Shown: positions 33,045 through 46,600 of the stretch, piece after piece
Numbering within the stretch: position 1 is the stretch's first letter
How the letters are laid out: each line of letters begins with the position of its first letter
Source of the DNA: Lytechinus variegatus
Lineage: Eukaryota > Echinodermata > Echinoidea > Temnopleuroida > Toxopneustidae
Length of the DNA: 64,000 bases
Direction: 5' to 3'
Assembly: GCF_018143015.1 (NCBI RefSeq)
Contig: NC_054740.1
Location: 17,963,190 to 18,027,189 of the forward strand
The notes under the pieces: generated by a model
What the model was told of the DNA's origin: nothing
What the model saw: only the letters and a program-made list of their open reading frames with translations
Databases searched by the model: none
Translations under genes and position numbers: made by a program

Positions 33045-33232
33045 GACATTGCTCCAGCGACAATTGCTCTGGGCTTTGTTTCGTCTAAGATATAGGGTTA
33101 GGGTCGCCATAGGGTCTTATGCTAGGGTTAAGTTAAGGATAGGGTATTATCGTGTTAAATCCAGGGTTGAAATTGTTCATTCCATTAATGTGTGGAATTT
33201 ACAGCTTAGCAATTGTCGCTGGAGGAAATGTC
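33045..33232. mobile_element. MITE with telomere-like core
   Basis: The 24-bp ends GACATTGCTCCAGCGACAAT and ATTGTCGCTGGAGGAAATGTC are inverted. Between them, about 33095-33170 holds degenerate TAGGGTTA words (ATAGGGTTAGGGTCG, GCTAGGGTTAAG, GATAGGGTATTA). This is a 188-bp foldback unit, not a gene. Confidence 0.75.
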
Positions 33233-34128
33233 ATGGAACCTGCTTATACACCAATGTGCTCATGTTTTTTAACACATAATCTGATTGATGGATATGCATT
33301 AATGCACCAATTGTGTGAAATCGACACAACTAAAGCCCTATTAGCTCTAAAATCAATGTGGCATGATATAAGCATAGATCCAGGGGGAGGGGTCACTTCA
33401 GGGATTTCACTACTCTCGGCTAGGAACATTTTTCCCTTTTTTTGGGGGGGGGAGCAATATTATTGTAATCTATGTTGTAAAGAAATACATTTTTTGGGTG
33501 GTGGGAGAACATACCCCTTCCCCCCTTGTTTAGTGGATTGATGTCTATGGAGGACATGCAAGGATTGATAATTGTGATGGTAGGCCTATACTGATCACCT
33601 AAAAGGTGTGTGACATGTACAGACAAATCCGATGATGGTAATTGATGGTGATAAAGTTGCTAGTTCTGATGGGTATTTCACATTAAAAGCTTGTAACGTT
33701 GCACACATCTTTACGCACAGCTGGACCATGTTCTTAGATGCTAGGTCTGTAACATAGTGATTACCATATAGCACTAGAAAGGGTCACCAGTTTGTAGCTA
33801 AAAGTCATTTGTAGCTTACAAACTTTATGAAATGCCTACCAAACTTAAAAGTTTAGAAGACCCATTGTTTAATCAGCTTTCACCTGTTGCCCTATGGCTT
33901 CCTTTTGAAGTGTGCCCTATTCAAAGTTGACCAGAATTCTGTAACATTGATATTAATGATCTTGGTGATGGTCAGTCAAGATCAGTGTGTTATTTACTGT
34001 ACATGTTTTATTCAAAGCATCGACCAGGAACCAATCAGAAGTGTTTCATATTGCTATTCATCTTATAGTTATACGTTGCCATTTTCTGGTCATCTTGCAA
34101 CAAGTGGTTTCCCCGAGTTTATCTTTAA

Positions 34129-35137
34129 TCAATGATTTTGTTGCCTAGCCATATTGCTTCGGCGGATGAGTGTTCTAAGCCATTTTGATAGATGAGGAAT
34201 CTCTTGGTAATGGCAGTAGAGCATGCACTTGAAGACTTCCTTAAACTTGGGGTGCTTGGCCGCGTAAATGAGAGGATTTAGGCAAGAGGACAGAGTCAAA
34301 AGGAATAACAAAGGGAGAGTCCTTTCGTTTTTGAAAAGATTTAAAGTATAAGGCAGAAAGTATATGAAGTAAGTTACTATGATGATGGCTAGATTCTTGG
34401 TGATATCAATTTGCATCTGACTGGGAAGAATGTTCCTTGTCGCTTTGATGTGTCTCCTGATGAAGACGAACAGGGCCACATAGCAGAAGATTATTTTCAA
34501 GGTACAACAGAGGTAATATATTGAAAAACCTAACCCTAACCCCATTGCAGTTCTTGTCATTTTTTCCATGTGCATATTCTTAACTCAGGGTCATATTCAA
34601 TAAACACCTCGTCTGTGTTAAACGTCACATTCAGTTAAGATATTATGAATGGAAAAAGCCAAGCTAGCATTACCATTGCAGCAACACCATATCGATTGTA
34701 AATCTTCTGCTGCAAGAACTTGCTCTTGGTGATGATGATGTAACGGTGAACTGCAATTGCAACCAGAGTCGGGACACTTGTAGGTATGGCCAGTGACCAC
34801 ACTAAAGATGTTCCAATGCACATTAATTGACTGAAGGGCCATGTGACTTGGATGACTGATCTGCCCTGGAATGGTAACACAATTGCAGTGAGGAAGTCAC
34901 AGACAGCCAAATTCACTACAAATGCATGAGTTGTGTCCTGCAAGCTTTTGGAGAGGGAGACAGCTACAAACACAATAAGGTTTCCCATAATTCCCAGAAT
35001 ACCAACAAGGATCATAAGTGAGCCAAATACAACAGCTCCTGTGGAACTGGAAGACAAGGACTGCATTGTGTTTGATTCTTCAGATGGAATATATGCCAGA
35101 GGGTTGTCCATTTCCAGAGCCAATTTGTCAATTGATT
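34129..35137 (-). pseudogene. Class A (rhodopsin-like) GPCR, frame disrupted
   Basis: A last exon on the minus strand starts at acceptor CTGTTTCAG (first base 35137; ATG candidate at 35111) and ends with TGA at 34129. All seven helices can be traced: GN in TM1 (GIMGNLIVF), LAVCD in TM2, LMCIG at the start of TM3, HRY in place of DRY, W in TM4 (MLAWLFPF), an extracellular loop 2 with CTW, the TM6 Pro (YFIYFLPY), NPLIY in TM7 and a basic tail. The frame has an in-phase TAA (34637-34635) at the end of TM4, and a one-base frame change around an A-run at 34560-34565 just before TM5. Two defects in one exon suggest a pseudogene; assembly errors or alleles are the alternative. It resembles the large orphan GPCR expansions of echinoderms; no ligand class can be named. 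Upstream exons were not found. Confidence 0.75.
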
Positions 35138-38100
35138 CTGAAACAGCACAGAAGTAGGGAATTAGGAAGCACAGGATAGTTCTTCATAAAGTATTCTTCA
35201 AAAACAATATAAGCCTAGTACAAAGCATTTTTTTATACATAGACCCACCTTCGATCTCCCGGGGATTGCACCTATTAAGGCTCACCTGATGGACCATCGG
35301 GCTGGCAACCCATCCTAAGTTCAGACCAAAATATGATACATTAATATTAAAGATGACATTGGATGCCTAATCAAATCTTCATCAAAATCTGCTAAAAAGT
35401 AACAAAAAGTTGTTGAATTTTAAAGCCTAGCAATACTTTGTGACAACAGTTATATTTATGCATTCTGATCTGAGCCGTAAAGGCGTAGTGTAGTGATCAA
35501 ATTCCCACTTTCCATTTTCTTATTTTAGTAGATGAAATCATAAATATTTCATGTTTTCAAACACTGATATCTCACCTGTAACAAAAAAAGATAAAAGCAG
35601 TAATTATACTCAATAAAGCAGTAGTCAATCCTATTATTACATTCTTGGACGACAAATAAAAAATACAAATGAACATATTAGAAATATTGCATATTCACAC
35701 AGACATGCATAGAACTGTTTTACTGAACTAATAAGAAAACTTTTGAACAACATTATTTTATGTGATTCCTTGTCCAATTTTGATGAAATTTTTAGTGTTT
35801 GTTTGATTTTATCTGTTAAAATCATATTATTTTTAGCCTGGAGTACCCCTTTAGTATGATTGGTGGTAATTTAATCTAGGTGAATCTTCTTACCTTTATA
35901 TACTAGTCCTTCGTCTGATGTGTTGTCAAGAGGAACAAAGAAAATTGACTCTTGTAAATAAACAAAAACTGTTTCACTGCTACATCAACATGAAAAAAAT
36001 ATACAACAGAATATATGCAATTCTATCTGAGGGACTTTTATGGTAGGGGGGTAGTCGCGTATTGGAACAGCCACTTTGTGCCTACTATATACAAGTTGTG
36101 TCTGCAGGCTGTCGCAAAGCCGTTGATAGTGTAGTCTATTGTGCAAGGATCAAATAATTGAAAATAATGATACAAGAAATTGTTCGTTTTTGCTTTTGTT
36201 GTTTCAAATTTTCATGAAAGTGATTATGGTTCTAGGCCCTTTCCCTAAGATTCGTCAATTCAGACATCAAATTGAGTGCACAGACAGGTCTACTTCTGGT
36301 GGGGCTAGCTTGATGAAGACCTTGCTACAGCCCTCTCCATACTCTTGATCTCAAATATAATTATGAAGGAGACCCATGCATGTACATTGCCAAGATTGAT
36401 CACGCTTACATACATGTATATTTCTTAGGGATAACTTAACTTCTATCGTCCTCCCCCATCAAGTACTAATGGCCATTTTGTGAAATATTCATTTCTTGCA
36501 TTTCTATTAATTCCTGAAACTTCAAAAGTTAAGAATACATAAACTCTCAATTAATTTTCATAAAGTCTCTCAATATATTTTTCCTTTTCCTGTCAGTCAA
36601 TCCAAACTACTTTGTGAAATAAAAGGATATAAATGAAAGTTCATGCAATATGTTTGAGTTCAGGTTGAAGGAAGTAAAGTTTACTACTGTTTTCCTGAGA
36701 ATCATAAACTGTATACATGTACAAAATGTATAAAATCAAGGGCTTCCCTTCATACAATGGTATTCTGATGGTTCCTAACCCCCAAGAAATCAGAACTTAA
36801 AAGTTTATGATTATTGTTCAGCATTTCTCCGCTCCACAGATTTTCTGTAAATGCCCTGTGAACTGGAATCTTTCTGAAAAATTTACCATTCTTTAACCTT
36901 TCCTTTTTAGCATCTGGCTTTCCCATATCTGCAATTCGGTTGCCCTCAAATATGATGCTCATGTGGGCATATGTCACTCTATTCATATACTTTTTTTAAT
37001 GATAGCTTTAAATTAAAATAAATTGCATTTTTGGCTTGTGCCAGATTTCATTGCCTTGTGAGATTTATTATTCGATTTCCTTTTTTTTCAATTGGACCTA
37101 TAGATCACACATGAATTACAGAAAAAAACATTTTTAAATAATAAGGATCGCATTGTTGGCTTAGATGCCTTTTCCTGGCATCATAAATAGCCATCGAAAC
37201 CAGTTGTGTTATAAAGCGCAATGTCAATATTATGCAAACATTACATGCTATTTTTTTATTTGTATTCTGCGAAGTTTAAGCATCTCTTTCCACTATGTTA
37301 CTGCTGCATGTATAACTAAATTGAATCTGGCAAATACGAAAGAACTGCACTGATTGGTCGCTGGTCAATAATTTAAACCTAATGCGCATGTAACATTGAT
37401 AGTGATTGGTCAATTCATTAAGTGATTGATCGCTAATCTTTGTGCTAGCTGGTCAGCTGGTCTTCCTTTTGAATGAAACTTTCAGATTATCTCTCATGTT
37501 TCTTAAGTGGTAGTGGTCTGTCCTGACACTGCAATATTGCAAAAAAAATATGTGTCCTTTAAACATTTCACTGACTTCTGTGGCATTCCTTCTTTTCCTA
37601 CAGTCCTTACTTTACCAGCCATTCTCTCACTATTATCGCATTTCTTCACGATCTTTACTTCTCTGTTATACCGAGACATGCTTTGAACACAACATCTAGG
37701 GCTGAAAATTGAAATAACACAAAACTATGACACTGAATAATATTGTATAAAAGCAAGAAAACTAATTTTAATCTATCCTCATATCCAAACCATCATGCTA
37801 ATGGATGGGGTATACAACATACAAAATTTATCTACATGATATATCGAGCACACGGCTCTTAAAATGCTTGCAAAATGATTTCAATCAACTTTGTAAGGCA
37901 TTATAAACCACCAACAAATGCTTTCTTGTCATACGGAATATCTGAATGACCATTTTCAAAAAGGATTATTCAATATCATAAATTATTAAATAAGGCATGG
38001 TGATTTTTCATTTTTACTTTCAAACAACATCTTTTTCAATTGGGCATTTCTCATTCTTGGCTTAGTCAACAGAAGAAGAGATCAAGCAATGGCCAATTCT

Positions 38101-41100
38101 AATTTACATTTGTGTTTGCAATTTATATTTGTTGTTGGTTTTAATTGAAAATTTCCCCCCGAGTGCATCAAATATAATCAAATAAATCTGTACTTTAAAA
38201 CAAAAATGAAAAATATATTTATACTTCTTGTGTATCTTTGAAAAGCATCCTCTAAATCAAATGATGTAAATGAACTTGTGCATAAACAAATAATTTTGTA
38301 TTACATTATAAAGGCCTCAAGTTACCAAACTCTCTTTAATAAACGAGGAAAACTGTAACTGATACCCAACAGAATATCTAATTACACAATATCATTTTCG
38401 CCATTTAAATATTTTGAAACAATTGTAAATTATGTATAAAGAACCTTTAAGTTTCACATAATGGTTAACAGAAACGTTTGATTCACTTATCATAAAATAT
38501 TAAGCAGTGAAGATGGTGGGTCTTATAAATAAATATGCAAATATAAATGTGCATCTGAAAATACATTATACACTGGTAAATAAAATAGACAAACACAAAA
38601 TGAAAAGCAACATAAACAATTATATACATGACAACAAAAAGAAAGGTACATGGAATCAATAAATAGAAATCGCCAAGCTTTATACAGAACAAAGCATTCA
38701 TTTGGCAGGTTTGCTGAAAGTTTTTTAATTTATTTATCATTTTATAGAAGAAAGCATTATTAATCTACTTTTCTCACTATAAATATAAATACTTCAATGC
38801 CATTTATATAACTTCATAGGTTACCCCCTGAAAGAGGGTTATAGGTCATAAAATAATGAACAATCTTGGATTTCGAACCAGCAAAATGAGCCACGTTTAT
38901 ATAGAGCAAAAGACAAATGTTTAAAAAAGATTTATTCATTATTGAAGGACTTTGCAATAGAAGTTTGTTTTTTTTAATATAGTATAAATTATACGATATT
39001 GTTGATTGTTCCTGCATGGAATTTTACCTGAATGGTTCCTGGTATCAATAGATAAATCAAATAATAAAAAACAATTTGTTGTCACACAGTTGGGTTTAGA
39101 ATTTAGACAATATACAAACATTCATCATTAATACCATAACATTATACATAGACATATTCAGTTTTGAAATATATTTGCCTTACTATATTACAATTGAATC
39201 ATCTATTACTTGACTTATGATGATAATAATCATATATAGCGACATTATTCATAATGTGATATGCACTATACAAGAACTGTATTATCTATGTCAATATATT
39301 CTATTCCTAGATACACAAGAAAATATCAAGAATAAAGTTTGGATAAGTGTCAAAAGGCCAAGAACCTAATATTGTTAGAAAAAAAGAAGATTTCAGTTTA
39401 AATTTGAGAGTCTCTAATAATGATATTATTTTTTTATTCAATGGCAAATTATCAAAAATTATTATGTTGGCTTCATGAAATATGTATAAGGAGTGTACGA
39501 TTACTTACATCACAGTATAATTCAGAAAATTTTGATATCTGTATTTCTACACTGGTCATCTAAATTGCAGTATAAATCTAATATACTGTAACATATATCT
39601 CTTCTAAATATAACATTTTTTTATTGGACATATACGGCAATATCTATATACTTCAAAATGAAGAATGATGTACAGATATAATGAATGGTATATTGCTGAT
39701 GAAAATCATCATCTCGGCAGCGAGTAAAGCACAATATATGAATGAATTAATGAATGAATTTCATATAGAATGTTTATAGCTGAGGGTAGCACCAGGTTAT
39801 TTGACCAGGTTGACCATTTTTTTTTTATTGTAACTAGGGGTATTTAAGAATGAACAGTCGGACATTTCCAAGAGCTCTTTTTTTATATTATTATTCCTCC
39901 CCTTCTCCCGCTTTCTTCACTATTTTAAAAATCAGAAGGGAGTTGGCCCCTGCCCCCCCCCCACCTAAGACACCACCCTTGTTCATAGCACATGTACATT
40001 ACTATCGAAACCACTGAACTACCTAGCATTAGATAAGGATGGGGAACACTTAGTGAACTGTTGTCACAAGACTGTATTCAATATCTTAAAAAATCTTCAC
40101 TAGAGTGAAATAGTGAAATATGGTACAAATTTATGTAAAATGGTTACAAACATGAAGAATTACATTAGGCACAAAGAGAAGATTTGATACAAAAGAGTTA
40201 TTTGGTAATCTAAACTCAGCAATGAAGAAGACATTAAACATTGAGTTGTACAGTGGAGGAAGATGGGTACAATAAGATGAATTAAATTTGGCACAAAATT
40301 ACAAATAAATATATTTGTGGCTTAATTCACAAAGTTGGATATCCATAACAAGAATGCATGCCCTAAGTATAGATTACATGATCACTTGTACATTTTAAAC
40401 ATTAGGTAAGATAAATACAATAAGTGATAAAATGGCAAGCTGTGATGAGGGAAACGGCTGGAAAAACGTGATTATTACCGAAGGAACCAAACTTTCTTTT
40501 TAAAAAGGGCCTTTAAAATATGCAACATTTTTATAGTGCTTAATACAAATGATTTTAAGCACTCCATACTATTACCCCAGTGTTAGCATGGCTACCCCGA
40601 TCGGGAGCTCAAGCATTCAAGGAATTCCTTTCTACCGATTACCCATTTACTACACCTCGGTGAAGAGTGCCAAATGTAGATAAACGCCTCGCTTTTACAA
40701 TTCCTGCGTAACCTAGCAGTGTAATGCTCACATAACACATGAATTCATTTAAAATCTGGAAATGTAGGCAGGTACCATTCACACAAGATTACTTTGTTTG
40801 ATTGTGTCTCAAAAACTATTCAAAATGAATGATGGTTTCACAATTTTCATTCATACATTTGCAAAGAAAGAAATACATGTTTGTGTACAAGAGCTTTCAA
40901 TTTTTCCTATGAAATGAATGTGTATAAATGATAAAAAGCTCATTGAAAGACCACATATTTAGTACTTGTACAGTATCTATCAATAAACCAATATCAGCAA
41001 TTATGTCACTTCGAATTGATAAGTCGTGAAAATCAAGTGGATTGAACCTTTTTGCATACAAGAATAGGGCTTTCAATGGATGAAAATGTACTGCTTGTGC

Positions 41101-41354
41101 CTGACAAGCAGCATCCCTCTGATATACAATGATGATATGTGATTCCTTTTTTTCTGGAATCCCATACTTTTCATACATTTCAACACATTCAATCCACAAT
41201 TAAATAATAGCACCATATAATATCACATGTGACCAATGAATGTGAGTCTGTCACTTGCACAAGAACTTGCATTAAAATATAATTCCACACTTGAAATGCA
41301 AATCCTGAAGAATGGGTTCCCCTAAATGGCTGACAATCCGTAAGATATTCATCC

Positions 41355-41500
41355 GGGGAGTGTTCATGAAGGAACTTCTTGGATGCTTTATCAAGCAAGC
41401 CCTATTTAATCGAATAGTTACAATATTAACAGTGCTTCTCAGCCAATCAAAATCAAGAAAAGTTGTCGGATCGGACAAAAATATTGATGAAATGCTCCCC
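41355..41500. mobile_element. Small foldback element, GGGGAG-TTCATGAA family
   Basis: Left GGGGAGTGTTCATGAAGGAA pairs loosely with right TTGATGAAATGCTCCCC. The length is 146 bp. The internal GCTTCTCAGCCAATCA also occurs near the left end of the window. Further copies lie at 44840-44966 and 59264-59405. Confidence 0.65.
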
Positions 41501-41858
41501 TGATTAAAACAAATTTTCATCTTTTCACAAACGATTTAGTTTTTACCTTGCAAGCTTTTGCCTACTTGTTTCTGCAGGCCGGACATATATACATTCAGGG
41601 GTTTCTTCACATAACCTTAAATTTGACTGTTAGTTATTGCAACTAAATGTTCCTGTATAAGACCTATTGGGGCAATTTTATGTATCAAATTTATTCATTC
41701 CTATTATAACAAGCACCTGGTATTTACATGTGTACTGTATAACTAATAGATCTATTCCTAATCTATTTCTTTACCCACTAAGTTAATTTTCTTGGGTCAG
41801 CCAATCTGATACCAGACAGACTAACCACCTCAAAACTTATTTTCCTGACATACCGTGA

Positions 41859-42092
41859 CCAGTAGCGTACCTAGGATTTTCCACAGGGGGGGGGGGGCAA
41901 AACCGCCCGCCGAAAAATTGACAAGCCAAAAAAAAAAAGGGTCTTCAAGCTCATCAGGGGGGGCATAAAAGTATTCAAGTTCGTCAGGGGGGGGGGGCGG
42001 CAGGGATACTTCCTTTGCATGGGTTGTGACTCATCAGGGGGGGGCAGGGAGACTGAACCCCCCCCCCCCCGCCCCGTCGGTACGCTAGAGGC
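41859..42092. mobile_element. G-rich MITE with TAGCGTACC termini
   Basis: CCAGTAGCGTACCTAGG on the left is answered by CGGTACGCTAGAGG on the right. Between them are several runs of 7 to 13 G (or C) separated by CTCATCAGG/TTCGTCAGG words, so the inside is itself a short tandem array. G-runs of this kind can form quadruplexes and are prone to assembly error. The length is 234 bp. Confidence 0.65.
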
Positions 42093-43123
42093 CCTGACAC
42101 TTTACACTAACCACAATATACCAAATAGTCTCTCCGATATGGACAACATTTTACATGCATTCATTTTAAATACATTCAAACTTAATTATCATTCAGTCCC
42201 ATTTCATTCCTTGAAATACTCTACATCTCAATTCATATTCCTTTATGTCATCCAAAAATAACATGCATGCAATTGGGGTTTCCTGTTAACAGAAATTTTC
42301 TAAGCTTTCTTTGTAAGTAATTTGACTTAAATAAACTCCCATACGAAGATAGAATATGTAAATTTTATTGAATTTATTTAAATGATTCAAGGCTCATTAG
42401 CATTCACTCATCATTTTCCTAAAAATATAAACACAAATCACTATTTATCCACATTCCATTGTGAGAATATTCGTAATTGAAAATAGAAATATATCAGAAA
42501 TATATGCTCAAGGCAGTCATTTTTTTCATGCATCATTACACAAAAAGACCCAAAATAGTAGGAAACAGGGAAATAAATATCTACAATAATTGCATAAAAA
42601 TAAATTGAGGTTTTGTGGTTCATGGAAAACAATGAAATTAATTAACATAATCAATAAACAATTTATGTAGTGTATTGGAAGATCTACCAAAGTATACTTG
42701 CTTTGTTTTAATGGAAGATACAATGTATGACACAATTGTGTCACATAATGCTTTCTTAATCTGACTAACCCTTATCTTAAACCACATGCAAATTTCAACC
42801 ACTGTGCTTTGTTACAAAATGTAAGGATTGTGGGCCTCTAGTAGGAATTCCGATTTTGAAGGAAAGTATGAAATCACAGGCGAATATCCATTTACACTAA
42901 ACCTAATTCCCATATAATGCTGAACAGTTCCTTGTCTAGCTTAATTTCTCGGTCTTCGAAATTGAAATCCTATGTCGATCTGTTTTCCCAAACCCCTATT
43001 AAAGATACCGGTGGTATGGTGTTTTGAACAAATCTTCCTCTGTGAAGAAACCATGTGACAACTTACTTTACATTTGAAAGTCAAATCATGTTCTAACTTT
43101 TCTGTCTAGATCCATCTCTAATG

Positions 43124-43330
43124 GGGTGTTGCATGAAACTTGCACTGATCGCAAGCCAATTTCAGATCACCAAATCAATTTAAAATCACACATTTTATTG
43201 CAAATTTGCAATTGATGGGTGGTCTGCATCAACAAGTATGAATTGATTTGCTTGTTTTTAAATTGATCTGTCACTTGTAAATTTGCACCCGATATTTGCA
43301 ATTGATTGCAAATATTTTCTTGCAACACCC
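43124..43330. mobile_element. MITE with GGGTGTTGCA termini
   Basis: GGGTGTTGCA at 43124-43133 is the exact inverse of TGCAACACCC at 43321-43330. Inner words AATTGATTTG, CAAATCAATT, GCAAATTTGC and TTGCAATTGATTGCAA keep the whole 207 bp palindromic. It lies 270 bp past the ILK stop codon. Confidence 0.8.
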
Positions 43331-43602
43331 GCTATATACCTGGATTTAGTTAATCTATCTGGCTGTCTAAACCCTAGGTAAGAGCGTCCCATTAAGAAGG
43401 GGTTTACTGAAGTAAATCTAATCATCCTGAACCTTATCTAACGATATACCTTTACAGAAAGGGAGTGGCACCCTTTATCATCATCACCCCTTAGGAGCAG
43501 CTTGCTTGGTGGAAAGGGGTGGCGTCGAGCAGCAATCAATCACCAGAACCCGGCAAGTAGTAGGGCAGGGGGTGGGCCTTGGGCGCCAGTATGGCCATGA
43601 TC

Positions 43603-46600
43603 CTACACAGGACGCATCCTTTCCAAGATGGGCATGATCATGTCAAACCTAGGTCGTTTGGTAGAGTCTTCGTTCATACAGATCTTGACGAGTTTGCTCA
43701 TGTGAGGTGACGTCCCTGGAGGGATCTCAATCCTTAGACCTTCTCCAACAATCTGGAAAGGGACAATGGTTGAAAAATTTCAAGGTGAAAAGGCAAAGAG
43801 GTATATGAACTGAGTTAATTTATATCAATATTATCTTACCTTATCATATCTTTCTTTTATTAACATCATAAAATTTCTTAGTATACAAGATATTCTCTAC
43901 AGAATCATAGGTTCATGCATTAATGTTTTAAAGAATAAATGAAAAGAAATAGTAATTTTACCAGAGAGAGAGAGAGAAGATGCAGAAATCAAATAAATGC
44001 CCAAGTCAAAGCAAGTTTCATATAGCAAATTATACAAGACATGTACCATTCACCTATCATACAATATGTCAAATTTTCCATAAGAAAAACATATTTCTTT
44101 TAGTCCCTAGAAATCTGACTAATTTAGAATTACCTGTACTTGACCACTATTTCTAAACTATCACAATGTTTGAAGGATATAAAATGAAATCAAAATTCTT
44201 GTGTACATATTCAATCCTCGGCTTTTGCAACACATCATCCAATACTGTCACCCATACCAGTCATCCATCTCTTAAATCATAACAAGACATGGTATCCCTT
44301 ACCTTCATGCCTACTTCCATAGATGACATACCAGCGAATGGTACTTCCCTAGTAACAAGCTCCCAAATCAAGATAGCAAAGCTCCACATATCAGCAGAAC
44401 GAGAGTTCATATCTTCTGGGCTCCTCTGTAAGGCTGAAGAAACAAAGAATTATACATAGAAAGTCCTTATTCTAACCAGGACCGAGTCAAGTCTGTAATG
44501 TTTCTTTCCAGTTCCAATTACATTGTATTGGAAAGAATCCATTACTTTGATAAATGGACATAATTTTTTTTTAACAAATCATTAAGAAATCATGGAATCT
44601 CATGTTCCTAGTGTTATAACCAACTCTGTTTTTATTCAAGTTATGGGTATTTAACCAAATTGAATTCCAAGCTTAATCAGTGAAATTAAGAGAAGGAAGT
44701 GGAATTAGCACTAGGTATTTCCTCATTTTCTTTTAACAGCAATTCACATCTTTTACTCTTCAGAGAACTTTGAGGACAGGATAGAGAGAAGCTTGTGGTA
44801 TGGCAAGCCAAAGTCAGTTCATCTGTGTCTGAAAGATCTGGGGTGCATTTCATGAAAAGTTTTGTCTGACCAATTTGCTCTCATCCAATCATATGCAAGA
44901 ATTTGCTGTAGCGTACAACATCTGCAAGTGAAGATGGCTGATGAAACTTTTCATGAAACTCTCCCCAGATTGTGAGGAGTGTACATACCTTCTGGTGCCA
45001 TCCAGGCAGGATTGAAGAGTTTAGCTCTGTTCTGAAAGGAAAACCTTGTATCACCCATGTTGATCTTAGCTGTCAGCTCCTCATCAATCTACAATAACAA
45101 ACCAACAAACACACCAACAAGTGTTAGCATTTTTGAAGCAAGAAACTCTATGAAAATCTCTCTACAATAAGGGTCATTCTGGTGGATAAGTACAGTTGGA
45201 GCCAAAAGTTTACATACACCCATTGGATTTAGTGAAATTTGTTCATTTGCCAAACATCGTAAAATTTACTATACCTTCAGAAATATAAATACTACAATGA
45301 CGAATTTGGTATCAAATGTAAGAGCGTATTAAGATCTTTTACATTATTGGAATGCCGCTGGGATTTATATTTCAGGTGGAATTTTCTTTGAAGAAAAAAA
45401 AAGTAATATTTGTGCCAAATTCTATTGTTTGTTATCAAATTTTCAAACATTGTTTCATTGAAATTTATAAATGTCAAATCTATGATTTATATTACATTTT
45501 CTATCATATGTCACCACTGAAAAAAAAGTGTAATCAGAAATGTTTGTGTTAAGAGGCAACTAGCACAAATATGAAATGATTTTGTCAAGTTTTTATTTTT
45601 ATTTGTCTAAAATATGATAAAAAATGGAAAAATGACACCTAAATATTTTTCAGCTCCTACTGACAAAACAATGTGAGGAAGGGACAGGACATACTCATTT
45701 GTTTGATATCAAATTTGTCATGATAACACAAATATTTCATAAGATACAGTAAATTTTATGATGTATGGCAGGTGTCAAATTTTCTTTTAATTTCCTGGGT
45801 GTATGTAAACTTCTGGCCTCAACAGTATGTGCAAATTAGCAAGGGGGGGGGGGTTGCGCACTTTCATGTATAAGTAATTCTTACTAATGATGATTGAACA
45901 TAATACAGAGCATAAGGCAGGTTCAATAATATTAATTTAAAGAAGTTCATTTCTACTGTCTCATATCATTTCACTTAAATTCTTCAAACTAGATGAAGAG
46001 GATTGACAGGAGTACATGCCAAAAGTAAAAGACTATGTTTTGCATGCACAATACTAGATTCATAAAAAGATGGCCAATACAACTGATTTCATAGACAGTA
46101 ATATTGCAGTCAAATTCATATAAAATATAGGAGAATGGGAAGGAAAATGAGATATGGTAAAAAGTATGAAAGATTGTGTGATTTCGAGTTTGAAGTTGAC
46201 TTCTGGTGTTTACAATAAGCTGATTTTTAAAGCTGGTCCTGGGACGAGCCTTACTTGGTGTTGAGCTGTCAATATTGTTATTTGGATCATTTTGCTAAAC
46301 TCACATTTACTGTGGAACCAGAGAGGGCAATCTGAAATGTGGTTCTAATACCAGCACAAGCACCAACAGGGTTCCCAGCTTTTCAAGAGAATGATTTTTC
46401 CTGATTTTCCCTAATTCAGTTTAAAAATTCCCTGATAATTATTTAAACACATTTCCAGTTTTGCATGTTTTAAAAGTTGTTAAGTGAATTACATGTATTT
46501 TCCAGTATAAAAACAATAATGTAAAACTAATTAGTACCACCATAACCAATCATTCATTGGATGTTGTTTTGATATGTAACAAAATATATAACAGAGTCTG

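Larger units (their letters stand above)
25981..34128. other. Intergenic region / VAMP7 3' region
   Basis: No exon is supported in these 8 kb. The region holds three local duplications (26147-26322, 26564-26795, 27881-28283), a CT-microsatellite near 27066-27095, and four small foldback elements (31162-31338, 32422-32862, 33045-33232, and a weaker one about 33680-33845). AATAAA at 32015-32020 ends a stretch resembling a 3' UTR (31850-32030) and could be a distal VAMP7 polyadenylation site, though 6 kb is long. Frames of 60-130 codons here lack domain character. Confidence 0.4.
35138..43602. other. Intergenic region between GPCR and ILK, including ILK 3' region
   Basis: No exon is recognised. 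ILK transcription ends somewhere here, so part of 38-43.6 kb is probably ILK 3' UTR or downstream sequence. Two minus-strand frames look somewhat protein-like but match nothing I know: 36750-36986 (about 78 codons) and 40897-41199 (about 100 codons). A dispersed-repeat-like stretch lies at about 40570-40730 (GGGAGCTCAAGCATTCAAGG, CACCTCGGTGAAGAGTGC). Three small transposons follow (41355-41500, 41859-42092, 43124-43330). The rest is AT-rich sequence without visible structure. Confidence 0.4.

Noticed and set aside
33152-33541. 129-codon plus-strand frame
   Set aside because: It starts inside a MITE and runs through G-rich low-complexity DNA, with no recognisable domain or splice structure.
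40897-41199. 100-codon minus-strand frame downstream of ILK
   Set aside because: It looks mildly protein-like, but has no known motif, no splice evidence and no visible link to ILK. It may be in a 3' UTR.
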